Assembly (NCBI GenBank): GCA_963695105.1
Contig: CAVOGC010000051.1
Coordinates: forward strand, 1 to 20,545
DNA length: 20,545 bases
Direction: 5' to 3'
DNA from: Competibacter sp963695105
Lineage (GTDB): Bacteria > Pseudomonadota > Gammaproteobacteria > Competibacterales > Competibacteraceae
Positions 8,540 to 16,558 of this stretch are shown here, in pieces (positions within the stretch are counted from its first letter, which is position 1; each line of letters begins with the position of its first letter). The notes under the pieces were generated by a model. That model was not told the origin of the DNA. It made no database searches and saw only the letters and a list, made by a program, of their open reading frames with translations. Both the position numbers and the translations under genes were made by a program.

Positions 8540-9481
8540 TCAATGCGCCGTCAGCGACATGCCGGCGACCGGGGTAATTCCCTGTCCGTCGGACCCGGCG
8601 AATTCGAACGGGATCGAGACCAGGTCCATGCCCGCGTTGCGCTGGATCGCGAAGTGCAGGTGCGGGCCGGTGGAAAAGCCGGTGTTGCCGGAGTTGGCCA
8701 ACCAGGCGCCGCGCTTCACCCGCTGTCCGGGCGCCACCTGGATCGAGTCGGGATGCAAATGAGCATACACCGCCATGGTGCCGTCGTCGTGCAGGACCCG
8801 CACCGCGTTGGCCCGGCTCTGATATTTCGGGTCGGTGCCGCCATCGAAGAAATCGCCGGCCACTTCCATGATGGTCCCGGCCCGAGCGGCGCGCACCGGG
8901 GTGCCCAGCGGCAGACCGAGGTCCACCGCGTAACGGCTCTGCGGGTGCTGGTGGCTGAAGCCGCCGTCGAACGCCTGGCCGATGCGGAACTGTTGCCCTG
9001 GCGCGAACGGCGGCGCGTAGGGTTGCTCGGGGCGGTGCGCGGCGGCGGGGTCGCCCAGCACCGCCCGCACCTGGTAGCTGTAGCTCCAACGCGCGCCGAC
9101 TGGCTTGAGCGCGACCGCCGTTAGTTCCGTGCGGGCCGGGACGACTACCCGCACCGGTAGCGGTGGTTCGGCGCGCATGTTCTTCAGCGCCTCGGCGCTG
9201 ATTTCCACCTCCACCGGGCCGTAATAGTCGTTGACCGCCGCCAGCACCGGCGCTTCCGGGGTGCCGCGGTTGCGGATGCTGATCCTGGCCGGCAGGTCGC
9301 GAACCGCCAATTGACTGACCTCGACCGGCACATCGGTGGCAGGTGGCCGGTCGGTGAACACCCAGGCACCGCTGGAATCTTGATATTTATAGAGTTTTTT
9401 TGTCAGCGCCGGTTGCGATTCCAGCAAGGCGAGCAACGCCAGCAGCGCGGCCGCGGTCAGGCTTTTTCGCGTGATAATCAT
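8540..9481 (-). CDS. M23 family zinc metallopeptidase with N-terminal DUF4124-like domain
   Basis: This 313-residue exported protein probably cuts or remodels peptidoglycan cross-links in the periplasm. An N-terminal hydrophobic segment (8-25) ends near QPALT, consistent with export. Residues 29-48 (LYKYQDSSGAWVFTDRPP) match the DUF4124 pattern. The LytM/M23 domain is at about 165-300: H179 and D187 in HPQSRYAVDLG, GTPVRAARAGTI, YAHLHPDS with H241, and GPHLHFAI with H274 and H276. All metal and catalytic positions are present, so it is likely active rather than an EnvC-type activator. ATG 9481 is preceded by an in-frame stop and lacks a purine-rich ribosome site. The oxidoreductase gene ends only 11 bases upstream, which suggests translational coupling. 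Confidence 0.9.
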   Translation of the reverse strand: MIITRKSLTAAALLALLALLESQPALTKKLYKYQDSSGAWVFTDRPPATDVPVEVSQLAVRDLPARISIRNRGTPEAPVLAAVNDYYGPVEVEISAEALKNMRAEPPLPVRVVVPARTELTAVALKPVGARWSYSYQVRAVLGDPAAAHRPEQPYAPPFAPGQQFRIGQAFDGGFSHQHPQSRYAVDLGLPLGTPVRAARAGTIMEVAGDFFDGGTDPKYQSRANAVRVLHDDGTMAVYAHLHPDSIQVAPGQRVKRGAWLANSGNTGFSTGPHLHFAIQRNAGMDLVSIPFEFAGSDGQGITPVAGMSLTAH

Positions 9482-9492
9482 TCAGAGGGAGG

Positions 9493-10152
9493 TTAGGGGG
9501 TGAAATGGTGGATGTGTACGCCTTCCCGGTCACTTTTGGCCAGTTCGACCATTTTGGCGGCGACGGTTTCCGCCGGCACCGGCCGGTAGCGGCTGAACGG
9601 TCCCCACAGGAAAGGCATCCAGAGCGGCGCCAGTCGCTGGCTCCAATCCTCGACCGGTCGGGCTTCACGGTGTTCGCCCAACAACAGTGAAGGGCGCAGC
9701 AGGTGAACGGCCTTGAACGGCAGTTCGCTGACCGCCGCCTCGGCCCGGCCCTTGACCCGGTTATAGAAGACCGGCGAACTGGGATCGGCGCCAACCGCCG
9801 AGACCAGCACGAAGCGGGATACGCCGCGCGCCGCCGCCAGCCGGGCCAGTTCGACGACGTAGATGTGGTCGACCTTGGCGAACGCTTCCGGCGAGCCGGC
9901 CGCCCGGTGAGTAGTGCCCAGGCAGCACAGGGCGGCGTCGGCGTCGACCACGCCGGCGTGATCGTGCAGTTGGTCGAAATCCATCAGGTGTATGGTGAGT
10001 TTCGGGTGTGTTGGTCCCGGCGGATGGCGAGCGAAGACCGTGACCTGGCCGATGTCGTCGTCCGCCAGCAATTGGGCCAAACAATGTCCCCCGACCAAGC
10101 CGGTCGCTCCCACCAGCAGGACGCGGATTACCGGTTTTCGTTGTTCTCCCAT
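9493..10152 (-). CDS. NAD(P)-binding Rossmann-fold oxidoreductase (HTATIP2/NmrA-like)
   Basis: This 219-residue protein is related to the atypical short-chain dehydrogenases of the HTATIP2/YbjT type. The nucleotide-binding motif VLLVGATGLVGG lies at residues 11-22, with FARHP after the second strand, CCLGTTHRAAGS around 76-87, VLVSAVGAD at 115-123, and a YNRVK (Y130, K134) active-site pair. The end VHIHHF resembles family members where this tail completes the fold. The substrate is unknown; many relatives bind NADPH and act as sensors rather than enzymes. GGGAG precedes ATG 10152. It is the first gene of a likely two-gene unit with the M23 peptidase, although no functional link is obvious. 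Confidence 0.85.
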   Translation of the reverse strand: MGEQRKPVIRVLLVGATGLVGGHCLAQLLADDDIGQVTVFARHPPGPTHPKLTIHLMDFDQLHDHAGVVDADAALCCLGTTHRAAGSPEAFAKVDHIYVVELARLAAARGVSRFVLVSAVGADPSSPVFYNRVKGRAEAAVSELPFKAVHLLRPSLLLGEHREARPVEDWSQRLAPLWMPFLWGPFSRYRPVPAETVAAKMVELAKSDREGVHIHHFTP

Positions 10153-10773
10153 GTTGATGCTCCCAATCTTGGCAACTGGATTTTTGTCGCTGAATGGTTG
10201 ACGTCAGGTCCGGCGCCGGCCGGATCTCGAACTGTTCGCTGAGTATCCGTTAAAGCATAGCCGTCGTTTGGCCTTTCCCACATCGCGCGAACGATCAGCG
10301 TCCGCGACCGCTAACGAGGAGCAACCCCACGCCGCCGATGAGGCATTGGCCGGGATCGTGCCGAACGCGCGGATCTTCGACGCCGAACCGTTTACCCCAC
10401 GGCGGAAAACCCGAAGAGCGTCGAATTCCAGACTGATATGGGCGAGGCGGCGCCGGTGTGCGACCGCTACTGGTGGCGATTCAAGACCAAGGGAACATCG
10501 TCTCGCCCTCCGCGCGCGGTGCGTGTTGGGACGGGGCTTGGCGGCTTCGGGTCAGAGCGGTTGACATCGGTTGGTCGAGCGGTTCCAATCCGCCGCCCAC
10601 CGGAACCACGCGCCGGGGGATCTATAGCGCTCCCATGCTGGTTGTGGAATTTCCCCGCCCTGGACAAGGAAGGGCGGCGCGTAGCGCCGGGGTGGTTCGA
10701 AACGATGATTCCGCCAGTCAGACCGGAGCGCTATGCATACCAGAGCGGGTCAGGCCGCTCATGGGACAGCCTC
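10153..10773. other. 621-base gene-poor stretch before the oxidoreductase and after ferredoxin
   Basis: The high-GC sequence has several overlapping open frames on both strands (for example 10268-10564 plus), all rich in Arg, Ala and Pro and without recognisable motifs or ribosome sites. I see no real gene. The right part (10624-10734) is a 111-bp palindromic repeat described separately. The remainder may be decayed coding DNA, but no parent gene is recognisable. Confidence 0.6.
10624..10734. repeat. 111-bp palindromic (MITE-like) element, copy 1
   Basis: It is bounded by perfect inverted ends ATAGCGCTCC (10624-10633) and GGAGCGCTAT (10725-10734). The second copy at 18466-18576 has the same length, no gaps and about 96 of 111 identical bases by hand alignment. 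Internal structure: CCGCCCT/AGGGCGG stem (10655-10661 with 10671-10677) and a GGCGC-GTA-GCGCC hairpin (10676-10688). It begins 40 bases beyond the ferredoxin stop. No open frame or transposase is inside, so any mobility would need help from elsewhere. A clear target duplication is not visible. Confidence 0.85.
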
Positions 10774-11025
10774 TCAAGCCACGCTGGTCAGCTTCTCGTA
10801 TTTGTTTTGCAGTTGCTCGTCGGTTTCGGCGTGGTTCGGGTCCAGAATGATGCAGTCCACCGGACAGACTTCGATGCATTGCGGTGTGTCGAAGTGGCCC
10901 ACGCACTGGGTGCAACGGCTCGGATCGATCTCGTAGATCTCTTCGCCCTGATAGATCGCTTCGTTCGGGCACTCGGGTTCGCACACGTCGCAGTTGATGC
11001 ATTCATCGGTGATCATCAGTGCCAT
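10774..11025 (-). CDS. fdx: YfhL-type 2[4Fe-4S] ferredoxin
   Basis: This 83-residue cytoplasmic electron carrier has nine cysteines. The first cluster motif is C9, C12, C15 and C19 followed by Pro. The second is C38, C41, then an eight-residue insertion (VGHFDTPQ) before C50, and C54 followed by Pro; C58 is an extra cysteine. The long insertion and the CPVDCI motif are characteristic of the YfhL/Allochromatium-type ferredoxins, which have unusually low redox potentials. ATG 11025 follows AGAGGA. It is the last gene of the block, 111 bases after coaD; the same coaD-ferredoxin adjacency occurs in pseudomonads. Its redox partner is unknown. Confidence 0.93.
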   Translation of the reverse strand: MALMITDECINCDVCEPECPNEAIYQGEEIYEIDPSRCTQCVGHFDTPQCIEVCPVDCIILDPNHAETDEQLQNKYEKLTSVA

Positions 11026-11089
11026 GGCTGGTTCCTCTTTTATGTTAATTCGCGGCCGGTTCGCGGTGCTGGCTATCGCAACTCAAACT

Positions 11090-11113
11090 AGCCTGGCCGG
11101 AAGCGGTCAGGCT
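11090..11113 (-). terminator. Possible weak terminator or processing stem between coaD and ferredoxin
   Basis: AGCCTG (11090-11095) pairs with CAGGCT (11108-11113), and inner CCG/CGG extends the stem past one mismatch. On the minus strand it is followed by AGTTTGAGTT rather than a true T-tract. It may dampen read-through from coaD into the ferredoxin gene. Confidence 0.35.
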
Positions 11114-11136
11114 GAATTCCCGAGTATTTTACTCAA

Positions 11137-11625
11137 TTAATGGCGCAAGGCGAATTTTGCCGCCAGCGCCGCCTCCACCTTGGGGTGGACGAACGGCGCG
11201 ATGTTCCCGCCCAGCTTGGCGACTTCGCGCACCAGACTGGAGGAGACGAAGGCGTATTGCTCGGCGGGGGTCAAAAAAATGGATTCGATTTGGGAGTTCA
11301 AGCGGCGGTTCATGCTGGCCAACTGGAATTCGAATTCGAAATCGGACACCGCGCGCAGGCCGCGCATGATGACGTTGGCGCCGACGCTCTTGGCGTAATT
11401 CACCAGCAGGATGTCGAAACCACGCACCTCGACATGGGGCAGGTGCGACACCACTTCATTCACCAGCGCCACCCGCTCCTCCAGCGAGAACAGCGGTTGC
11501 TTGTTGGGATTGGCGGCGATGCTGACGATCAGCCGCTCGAACATGCGCCCGCCACGATCGATCAGATCGGCGTGACCATTGGTGATGGGATCGAAAGTGC
11601 CCGGATAGATGGCGACGACGGACAT
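11137..11625 (-). CDS. coaD: Phosphopantetheine adenylyltransferase CoaD
   Basis: CoaD catalyses the fourth step of coenzyme A synthesis, joining 4'-phosphopantetheine and ATP to give dephospho-CoA and pyrophosphate in the cytoplasm. The protein is 162 residues, the normal length. YPGTFDPITNGH (7-18) holds the nucleotidyltransferase T/HxGH motif. MRGLRAVSDFEFE (87-99) and VSSSLVREVAKLGGN (127-141) match the substrate loop and the ISSTxxR-type motif. The frame stays open far upstream across rsmD, but ATG 11625 with AGGAAA just upstream and the conserved MSVVAIYPGTFDP start decide it. It lies 65 bases after rsmD and is probably co-transcribed. Confidence 0.97.
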   Translation of the reverse strand: MSVVAIYPGTFDPITNGHADLIDRGGRMFERLIVSIAANPNKQPLFSLEERVALVNEVVSHLPHVEVRGFDILLVNYAKSVGANVIMRGLRAVSDFEFEFQLASMNRRLNSQIESIFLTPAEQYAFVSSSLVREVAKLGGNIAPFVHPKVEAALAAKFALRH

Positions 11626-11690
11626 GAGCGTTTCCTGGGTGCGGGGGTTGCGCGAATTATCGGGAAAGCCCGGCGGCAAGGCAACCGGAC

Positions 11691-12269
11691 TTAGATCGAT
11701 CCTTCCCGCCGCGCTAGCCGGTAAGTGACCGCGCCGGCGGTTTTTTCCCGCCACGAGGTCCAGGCCGCCGGCAGCTTGACCGCTCCCGCTTCCACCTCGG
11801 CTTCCAGATAAATCCAGGCGCCTGCCGCCAGCCAGCCGCGCGCTTCCAGGGCCGCGCACGCCGGTTCCAGCAAACCCGAGCCGAATGGCGGGTCGAGCAG
11901 CGCAATCTCGAACGGCGTCCCCGGCTGGCCCAGCCAGGTCAGCGCGTCGGTCTGTTCGACCCGGGCGTTGTGCGCGTGCAGCCGGTCGAGGTGATCCCGC
12001 AGGGTGCGGGCCGCAAGCGGATGGCGTTCGACGAACACGACTTCGGCCGCGCCGCGCGACAGCGCCTCGATGCCGAGCGCGCCGCTGCCGGCGAACAGAT
12101 CCAGGCAGCGGGCGCCGGGCAGGACCGGAGCCAGCCAGTTGAACAGGGTTTCCCGCACCCGGTCCGGGGTGGGGCGCAGGCCCGGCAGATCCGGAAAGGT
12201 CAACCGCCGGCCGCGCCATTGCCCGCCGATGACGCGCAACTGGTTGGCGTGACCGCCGCGCCGGTTCAT
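11691..12269 (-). CDS. rsmD: 16S rRNA (guanine-966-N2) methyltransferase RsmD
   Basis: RsmD methylates G966 of 16S rRNA in assembled 30S particles, using S-adenosylmethionine. The 192-residue protein carries an N-terminal RVIGGQWRGRRL (12-23) and RPTPDRVRETLFNWL (32-46), both family hallmarks. The SAM-binding motif I is LDLFAGSGALGIEALSRGA (56-74), and the catalytic DPPF is at 126-129. Its ATG overlaps the stop of the upstream M16 gene in ATGA (12266-12269), a strong sign of translational coupling. It precedes coaD in the block, an order also common in pseudomonads and related genera. Confidence 0.96.
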   Translation of the reverse strand: MNRRGGHANQLRVIGGQWRGRRLTFPDLPGLRPTPDRVRETLFNWLAPVLPGARCLDLFAGSGALGIEALSRGAAEVVFVERHPLAARTLRDHLDRLHAHNARVEQTDALTWLGQPGTPFEIALLDPPFGSGLLEPACAALEARGWLAAGAWIYLEAEVEAGAVKLPAAWTSWREKTAGAVTYRLARREGSI

Positions 12270-13648
12270 GTGCCGGCCGGTCCCGGCGAGGTCGGGGGGA
12301 CGGGTGCGCCGGTCGGTCCCGGCTGGGTCGGCGCGCTCTGGCCACCGACGATGACCACGATTTGCCGGTCGGGTTGAACGTGCCGTTGCCAGGCGCTCTT
12401 GGCCTGCTCCAGGCTGATACCGTTCATGGTGCCGATGAAGGTTTGCAGGTAATCCAGCGGCAGGCCGTAAAACGCGATCAGCCCCAGATAGTTGGCCAGT
12501 TTGCCGTTGCCGGCGAGATCGAGCGCGAAGCCACCGGTGATGTTCTGGCGGGCTTCCTCCAGCGTTTGGGCGTCGGGTCCGTCGGCGCTGAACTGGCGCA
12601 GGGTGCTTTGCGCCACCTGCAGCGCGGTGTCGGCCTGATCGTTACGGGTTTGCAGGTTGATCAGGAAGGGGCCGGCCTGTTGCATCGGGGAAAAGGCGCT
12701 GTAGGCGCCATAAGCCAGCCCGCGCTTTTCGCGGATTTCCTGGGACAGTTGCGAGACCAGGCCGTTGCCGCCCAGCACATGGTTGCCCAGATAGAGCGCG
12801 TAGTAGTCGGGGTCGTCGCGGCTGACTCCGATCTGGCCGATGAGGATATGGCTCTGGCTGGAAGGATGGGGGATGCGGACGATCTGGCTGGCGGGGAGGG
12901 CAGGGACCGGCGGAGGCGGCGGGACCGGTTCGCCCTTGGGCAAGTCGCCGACCAGGGTGTTGGCCAGTTGCTCGGCGGTGGGCCGGTCGAGATCGCCGAC
13001 GATGGCGACGACCGCATTGGCGGCGCTGTAATAACGGCGGTGGAAATTCTGAATGTCGGCGCGGGCGATGGCGTTCAGGCTGGCCGGGGTGCCATCGGAT
13101 GGCGAACCGTAGGGATGATCGCCATACAGCGTCTTGAAAAAAGCGTCCTGGGCGATGGCGCCGGGCGACTGGGCGCGTTCCTGGAGTGCCGACAGCATTT
13201 GCTGGCGGACCCGATCCACCGCGTCGGGGGCGAAGCTGGGTTCCTTCAGCAGGCGGGCGACGGTTTCGACGGCGGGTTGCAGGTAGTGCGGGTCGATCAG
13301 ACTGCGCAGCGCCACCGAGGCCGAGTCGCGCCGCGAACTGATGTTCAGTTGGGCGCCCACCTGATCCAGCCGGTCGGCGATGGTATCGGCCGACCAGTCG
13401 CCGGCGCCTTCCTCCAGCAGTCCGTTGGTCAGTTTCGCCAAGCCCGGTTTGGCGCCGTCGCGGACCGAACCGGCCCCGAACAGGATTTGCGCGTCCACCA
13501 TCGGCAGCTCCCGGGCGGCGATGAAGTAGACCGGCACGCCGTTGGCGGTGTGCCAGTTCTGGATTTCGGGGATGGCCTGGGCCAGGCTGGAGACGAGCAG
13601 CAGCGCGGCGGCCAGCAGGCCCGATAGCGACGATTTCGGATGAGGCAT
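12266..13648 (-). CDS. M16 family peptidase-like protein, non-catalytic partner subunit
   Basis: This 460-residue exported protein has a signal peptide (LLAAALLLVSSLAQA, cleavage near residue 25). It has the M16 fold, but the zinc motif HxxEH is replaced: the aligned region reads LTNGLLEEGAG. The second half keeps the R/Y pair in REKRGLAYGAYS (306-317), which in M16 partner subunits binds the substrate backbone. It is therefore expected to form a heterodimer with the catalytic subunit encoded just upstream, building a closed chamber for degrading peptides in the periplasm. The C-terminus is rich in Pro, Gly and Thr. It overlaps rsmD by four bases. Confidence 0.92.
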   Translation of the reverse strand: MPHPKSSLSGLLAAALLLVSSLAQAIPEIQNWHTANGVPVYFIAARELPMVDAQILFGAGSVRDGAKPGLAKLTNGLLEEGAGDWSADTIADRLDQVGAQLNISSRRDSASVALRSLIDPHYLQPAVETVARLLKEPSFAPDAVDRVRQQMLSALQERAQSPGAIAQDAFFKTLYGDHPYGSPSDGTPASLNAIARADIQNFHRRYYSAANAVVAIVGDLDRPTAEQLANTLVGDLPKGEPVPPPPPVPALPASQIVRIPHPSSQSHILIGQIGVSRDDPDYYALYLGNHVLGGNGLVSQLSQEIREKRGLAYGAYSAFSPMQQAGPFLINLQTRNDQADTALQVAQSTLRQFSADGPDAQTLEEARQNITGGFALDLAGNGKLANYLGLIAFYGLPLDYLQTFIGTMNGISLEQAKSAWQRHVQPDRQIVVIVGGQSAPTQPGPTGAPVPPTSPGPAGT

Positions 13649-13667
13649 GGCGGGGGAATCCTTGGCT

Positions 13668-13691
13668 CCCCACTCCCGTGCGGGAGCGGGG
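13668..13691. repeat. REP-like palindrome between the two M16 genes
   Basis: CCCC-A-CTCCC, loop GTGC, GGGAG-C-GGGG: a 10-pair stem with one A.C mismatch, followed by GTTGGGAGTGAG and GGGGTGAGGG. The general form (CTCCC loop GGGAG then G-rich tail) is seen as an intergenic repeat in many GC-rich bacteria. Inside this operon it could differentially stabilise the upstream M16 message. Confidence 0.6.
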
Positions 13692-13722
13692 TTGGGAGTG
13701 AGCGATTGGGGGTGAGGGCGTT

Positions 13723-15099
13723 TTAGCGGACCGGATGACCCATCCCAGCGCCGGGCGTGGCCGGACGGCGACCATCCAGCGGCAACGGTTCCAGCGTGGC
13801 CACGGTCAGCCGGTCGTCGGTCAGGTACTTGCGGGCGACCTCGCGCACCTGTTCCGGGGTGACCGCCTGAATCCGCTGTACGTAGTCGTCGAGCCGGTTC
13901 CAGCCCAGGCCGACGGTTTCCAGCATGCCCAGCCGCATCCCCTGGTAGAACAGCGAATCCTGCTGGTACACGTCGCTGGCGGTCGCCTGGGCGATCACCC
14001 GCGCCAGTTCCTCGGGGTTGACCAGTTCCTCGCGCAGTTTGGCTATTTCGGCGCGCAGGGCCTGTTCCAGTTCGGCGCTGCTGTGGCCCGGCGCCGGATT
14101 TCCGGCCAGCAGAAACAGCTCTTCAAGCCGCGAGGTCGGGTTGTAGCCGGAGCCGGCGGCGGCGGCGACTTGGGCGCCGCGCACCAGATTGCGGCTGATC
14201 CGGCCGCTGTTGCCGCCGTCGAGAATGCCGTCCAGCACGTCCAGGGCGTAGGGCTCCCATTCCTCGGTGGCGGTTTTCAGGGTCGGCGCCTTGTAGCCGA
14301 GCAGGACATAGGGCACTTCCGCCGGGGTTTTGACCACGATCCGGCGCTCGCCCAGTTGCGGGATTTCCGCCGCCGGCCTGGGCGGGGTCAGCTCGCTGGG
14401 CGGCAGCGGTCCGAAGTGTTTCTGGGCCAGATCGCGGACCTGGGTTGGGTCCACGTCGCCGACCACCACCAGAGTGGCGTTGTTCGGTGCGTACCATTGC
14501 TGGTACCAGCGCTTGAGATCGTCCAGGGAGAGGGCCTGGATATCCTGCATCCAGCCGATGATCGGGTTGCGGTAGGGGCTGGTGAGGAAGGCGGCGGCGT
14601 AGAACCGCTCGCTGGTCAGCGACTCGGGCTGGTCTTCGGTGCGCAAGCGGCGTTCCTCGGTCACCACCTGGGCTTCCTTGCTCACGTCATCCGGTTTGAG
14701 CAGCAGGTGGCGCATCCGGTCGGCTTCCAGTCGGAAGCTGAGTTCCAGCCGTTCCTTTTCCAGGGTCTGAAAATAGGCGGTGTAGTCGCGGCTGGTGAAG
14801 GCGTTTTCGTCGCCGCCGTTGGCGGCGATCAGGCGGGAGAATTCGCCGCCCGGCACGGTCGGGGTGCCCTTGAACATCAGGTGTTCCAACAGGTGGGAGA
14901 TGCCGGTCAGGTCGCTGGGCTCGTAGCTGGAGCCGACCTTGTACCAGATCTGCGAAACCACCACCGGCGCGCGGTGATCCTCGCGCACCAGGATTTTCAG
15001 ACCGTTGTCCAGGGTGAATTCGTGGACCGGCGCGGCCGCGAAGACGGCAGGGGCCACGAACAGCCAGAGGGCTGCGATGAGGGTTCGACTACTCGACAT
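13723..15099 (-). CDS. M16 family zinc metallopeptidase, catalytic subunit
   Basis: This 458-residue exported peptidase has a signal peptide (residues 1-22, cleavage near AVFAA). The inverted zinc motif HxxEH is present as H69-L-L-E72-H73 in GISHLLEHLMFKGT. The third zinc ligand is E149 in VVTEERR, 76 residues after H73, the normal M16 spacing. Later motifs WYAPNNATLVVVGD and a C-terminal half with degenerate M16 fold are also present. It likely degrades peptides in the periplasm with the non-catalytic subunit encoded 74 bases downstream. ATG 15099 follows CGGAGATCTC. It is the first gene of the block through ferredoxin. In pseudomonads the equivalent pair lies beside ftsY; here a LuxR-type gene takes that place. 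Confidence 0.95.
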   Translation of the reverse strand: MSSSRTLIAALWLFVAPAVFAAAPVHEFTLDNGLKILVREDHRAPVVVSQIWYKVGSSYEPSDLTGISHLLEHLMFKGTPTVPGGEFSRLIAANGGDENAFTSRDYTAYFQTLEKERLELSFRLEADRMRHLLLKPDDVSKEAQVVTEERRLRTEDQPESLTSERFYAAAFLTSPYRNPIIGWMQDIQALSLDDLKRWYQQWYAPNNATLVVVGDVDPTQVRDLAQKHFGPLPPSELTPPRPAAEIPQLGERRIVVKTPAEVPYVLLGYKAPTLKTATEEWEPYALDVLDGILDGGNSGRISRNLVRGAQVAAAAGSGYNPTSRLEELFLLAGNPAPGHSSAELEQALRAEIAKLREELVNPEELARVIAQATASDVYQQDSLFYQGMRLGMLETVGLGWNRLDDYVQRIQAVTPEQVREVARKYLTDDRLTVATLEPLPLDGRRPATPGAGMGHPVR

Positions 15100-15224
15100 G
15101 AGATCTCCGGGTTTGACTGATTCCGAGCTTTAATTTCGGCTATTGGGCAGCGGGCGGAGGCAAGGGTTCAGCGGGGCGCGCGGGTTGTTTCGCGCTAGGG
15201 TAGCCTGACGGATGTAGCGGATCG

Positions 15225-15247
15225 TTGCACGAAAAAATACGGTGCAA
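15225..15247. promoter_or_regulatory. Operator-like dyad TTGCAC-N11-GTGCAA
   Basis: Perfect 6-bp inverted half-sites (15225-15230 and 15242-15247) around an A/T-rich 11-base spacer. It lies in the gap between the LuxR-type gene and the M16 block, 126 bases upstream of the M16 start. Symmetry is compatible with a dimeric regulator, but no known consensus is matched with confidence. Confidence 0.3.
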
Positions 15248-15333
15248 AACCCCGCCGGCATCATTGCGAAATCGTGTCGGAGATTGACTGCTTTGCGCCT
15301 TTCACCATGAAGTCTTCAAATTTCACAGGTTGT

Positions 15334-16524
15334 TCAACGCCCTTGTCCCAACTCTGATAAGCGCCCAGTCCGAGCCGGCCATTCTTTTGCACAATCAGGT
15401 GCGGGCCCAGAGTTCTGAGCATGTTCGGCTTCCACCATGATTTTCTGAAGTAGTGCAGTACGATTGTGGACGTCGAGCTTGTGATAAGCGGCGTCGGTGT
15501 ATTGCTTGGCGGTGCAGGGCTGGACGCCCAAGTGCTCCGCGACCTCGATGTGGGAATGACCCTGTGCGAGCCAGAAGCAGGCTTCTCGCTCCTTGGTGGA
15601 GAGCGGCAGCGTGCTCAACCCGCGCAGGAGTCGGAGGGGCAGCGGTTCCTGGTGTTCGATGGTGATAAGCGTCAGTCCGTGTTGCCCTTCTGAGGCGTTT
15701 TCCAGCCGGTAAGCGCGGAATATGAAGCGCCCCCACGGGTTTTGCATATGGTAAACAGGAGGGCGCGCCTCTTGGCCGCGAGCGATGGCGGACAATTCTC
15801 TCGCCAGCTTTTTGAACAACGGCGTCAAGGAAGCGTCGGACTGCGGAGCGCTCAAGCCGATCTGTGGGTGGGTGGCGAGATAGAGCAGCCGCTTGGCGGT
15901 GTGGCATTCATAGCTGAGCCGGCCAGTCTCATCCACAAGGGCATGACCGTTATAGCCACTGCCGACAAACGTACCGCTGCCATCCAGGTCGGGCCGGGCG
16001 CGCAGACCATGAGCCACGTAGGGTAAGAGACCCACCAATTCATCCGCTTCGTGCGCGCTGAACGGTTTTTCTTTCGCGGCCCGGAACAGCATGAGATGAC
16101 CAAGTAGCCACCCGTGCTCTCTGATCTGAACCTCCAGCGTGTGATGCTGGCCCAAGGGGCGCCAGATGTTGTGGTAGAGATCGCTGCGATAAAGGTCGCG
16201 ATAGATCGTTTCCGGGTGTCGGTTGATGCTCCCCGGATTACGTCGCCACCAGTCGGCATGGGCGCTGGACTCACGTCGGAATGCACCGTGTAGCTCTTGG
16301 GCAAATAGTTCCAAGATGCTAGGAATAAAATTTTCCAGGATCACATAGTCGGGTTCGTTGCTGTCAGTCGTGCCCACAAACACATTGGGACCAGAGGGAA
16401 TAACCATACCTAATGTGCGTAATAGCTCTGGTATTACGAGCTGCGCGCCCAACCCAAGGCAACACAGTTGGCGGACGTAGGCCAAGGTTGCCATCGGTTT
16501 CATTGTCCACGCTGAGTTCGTCAT
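15334..16524 (-). CDS. LuxR-family transcriptional regulator
   Basis: This 396-residue cytoplasmic regulator has a C-terminal LuxR/FixJ-type helix-turn-helix at about 306-362 (LSTKEREACFWLAQGHSH, then HIEVAEHLGV and the recognition helix TAKQYTDAAYHKL). The N-terminal 300 residues have no CheY receiver aspartate signature and no autoinducer-domain motif; the region 110-175 (SDLYHNIWRPLG, LLGHLMLFRAA, PFSAHEADEL) resembles GAF-like sensor halves of orphan LuxR proteins. The ligand is unknown. ATG 16524 is chosen because it is first after the mapped promoter, though its ribosome site is weak; ATG at 16503 or 16494 are alternatives. The promoter and an 11-base-spaced direct repeat lie upstream, hinting at autoregulation. 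Confidence 0.85.
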   Translation of the reverse strand: MTNSAWTMKPMATLAYVRQLCCLGLGAQLVIPELLRTLGMVIPSGPNVFVGTTDSNEPDYVILENFIPSILELFAQELHGAFRRESSAHADWWRRNPGSINRHPETIYRDLYRSDLYHNIWRPLGQHHTLEVQIREHGWLLGHLMLFRAAKEKPFSAHEADELVGLLPYVAHGLRARPDLDGSGTFVGSGYNGHALVDETGRLSYECHTAKRLLYLATHPQIGLSAPQSDASLTPLFKKLARELSAIARGQEARPPVYHMQNPWGRFIFRAYRLENASEGQHGLTLITIEHQEPLPLRLLRGLSTLPLSTKEREACFWLAQGHSHIEVAEHLGVQPCTAKQYTDAAYHKLDVHNRTALLQKIMVEAEHAQNSGPAPDCAKEWPARTGRLSELGQGR

Positions 16525-16529
16525 AAGTT

Positions 16530-16548
16530 TTCACGTTATCTTCACGTT
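16530..16548 (-). promoter_or_regulatory. Operator-like direct repeat before the LuxR-type gene
   Basis: TTCACGTT occurs at 16530-16537 and 16541-16548 (AACGTGAA on the coding strand), exactly 11 bases apart, so both lie on the same helix face. They fall just downstream of the predicted transcription start and six bases before the start codon, a position suited to repression or to RNA-level control. Confidence 0.45.
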
Positions 16549-16558
16549 GAATTTTGCA

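Noticed and set aside
10268..10564. A 98-codon plus-strand frame between the oxidoreductase and ferredoxin genes
   Set aside because: No ribosome site, no motif, low-complexity Arg/Ala composition typical of chance frames in GC-rich DNA.
11137..12345. A 402-codon open frame that would extend CoaD N-terminally across rsmD
   Set aside because: Its first 240 codons are an Arg/Pro/Ala-rich out-of-frame reading of rsmD; CoaD has a normal length and its own ribosome site at 11625.
13735..15120. A 461-codon plus-strand frame antisense to the catalytic M16 gene, and similar long antisense frames over ptsP and the second M16 gene
   Set aside because: These arise from high GC at third positions; the opposite strands encode well-conserved enzymes with complete active sites.
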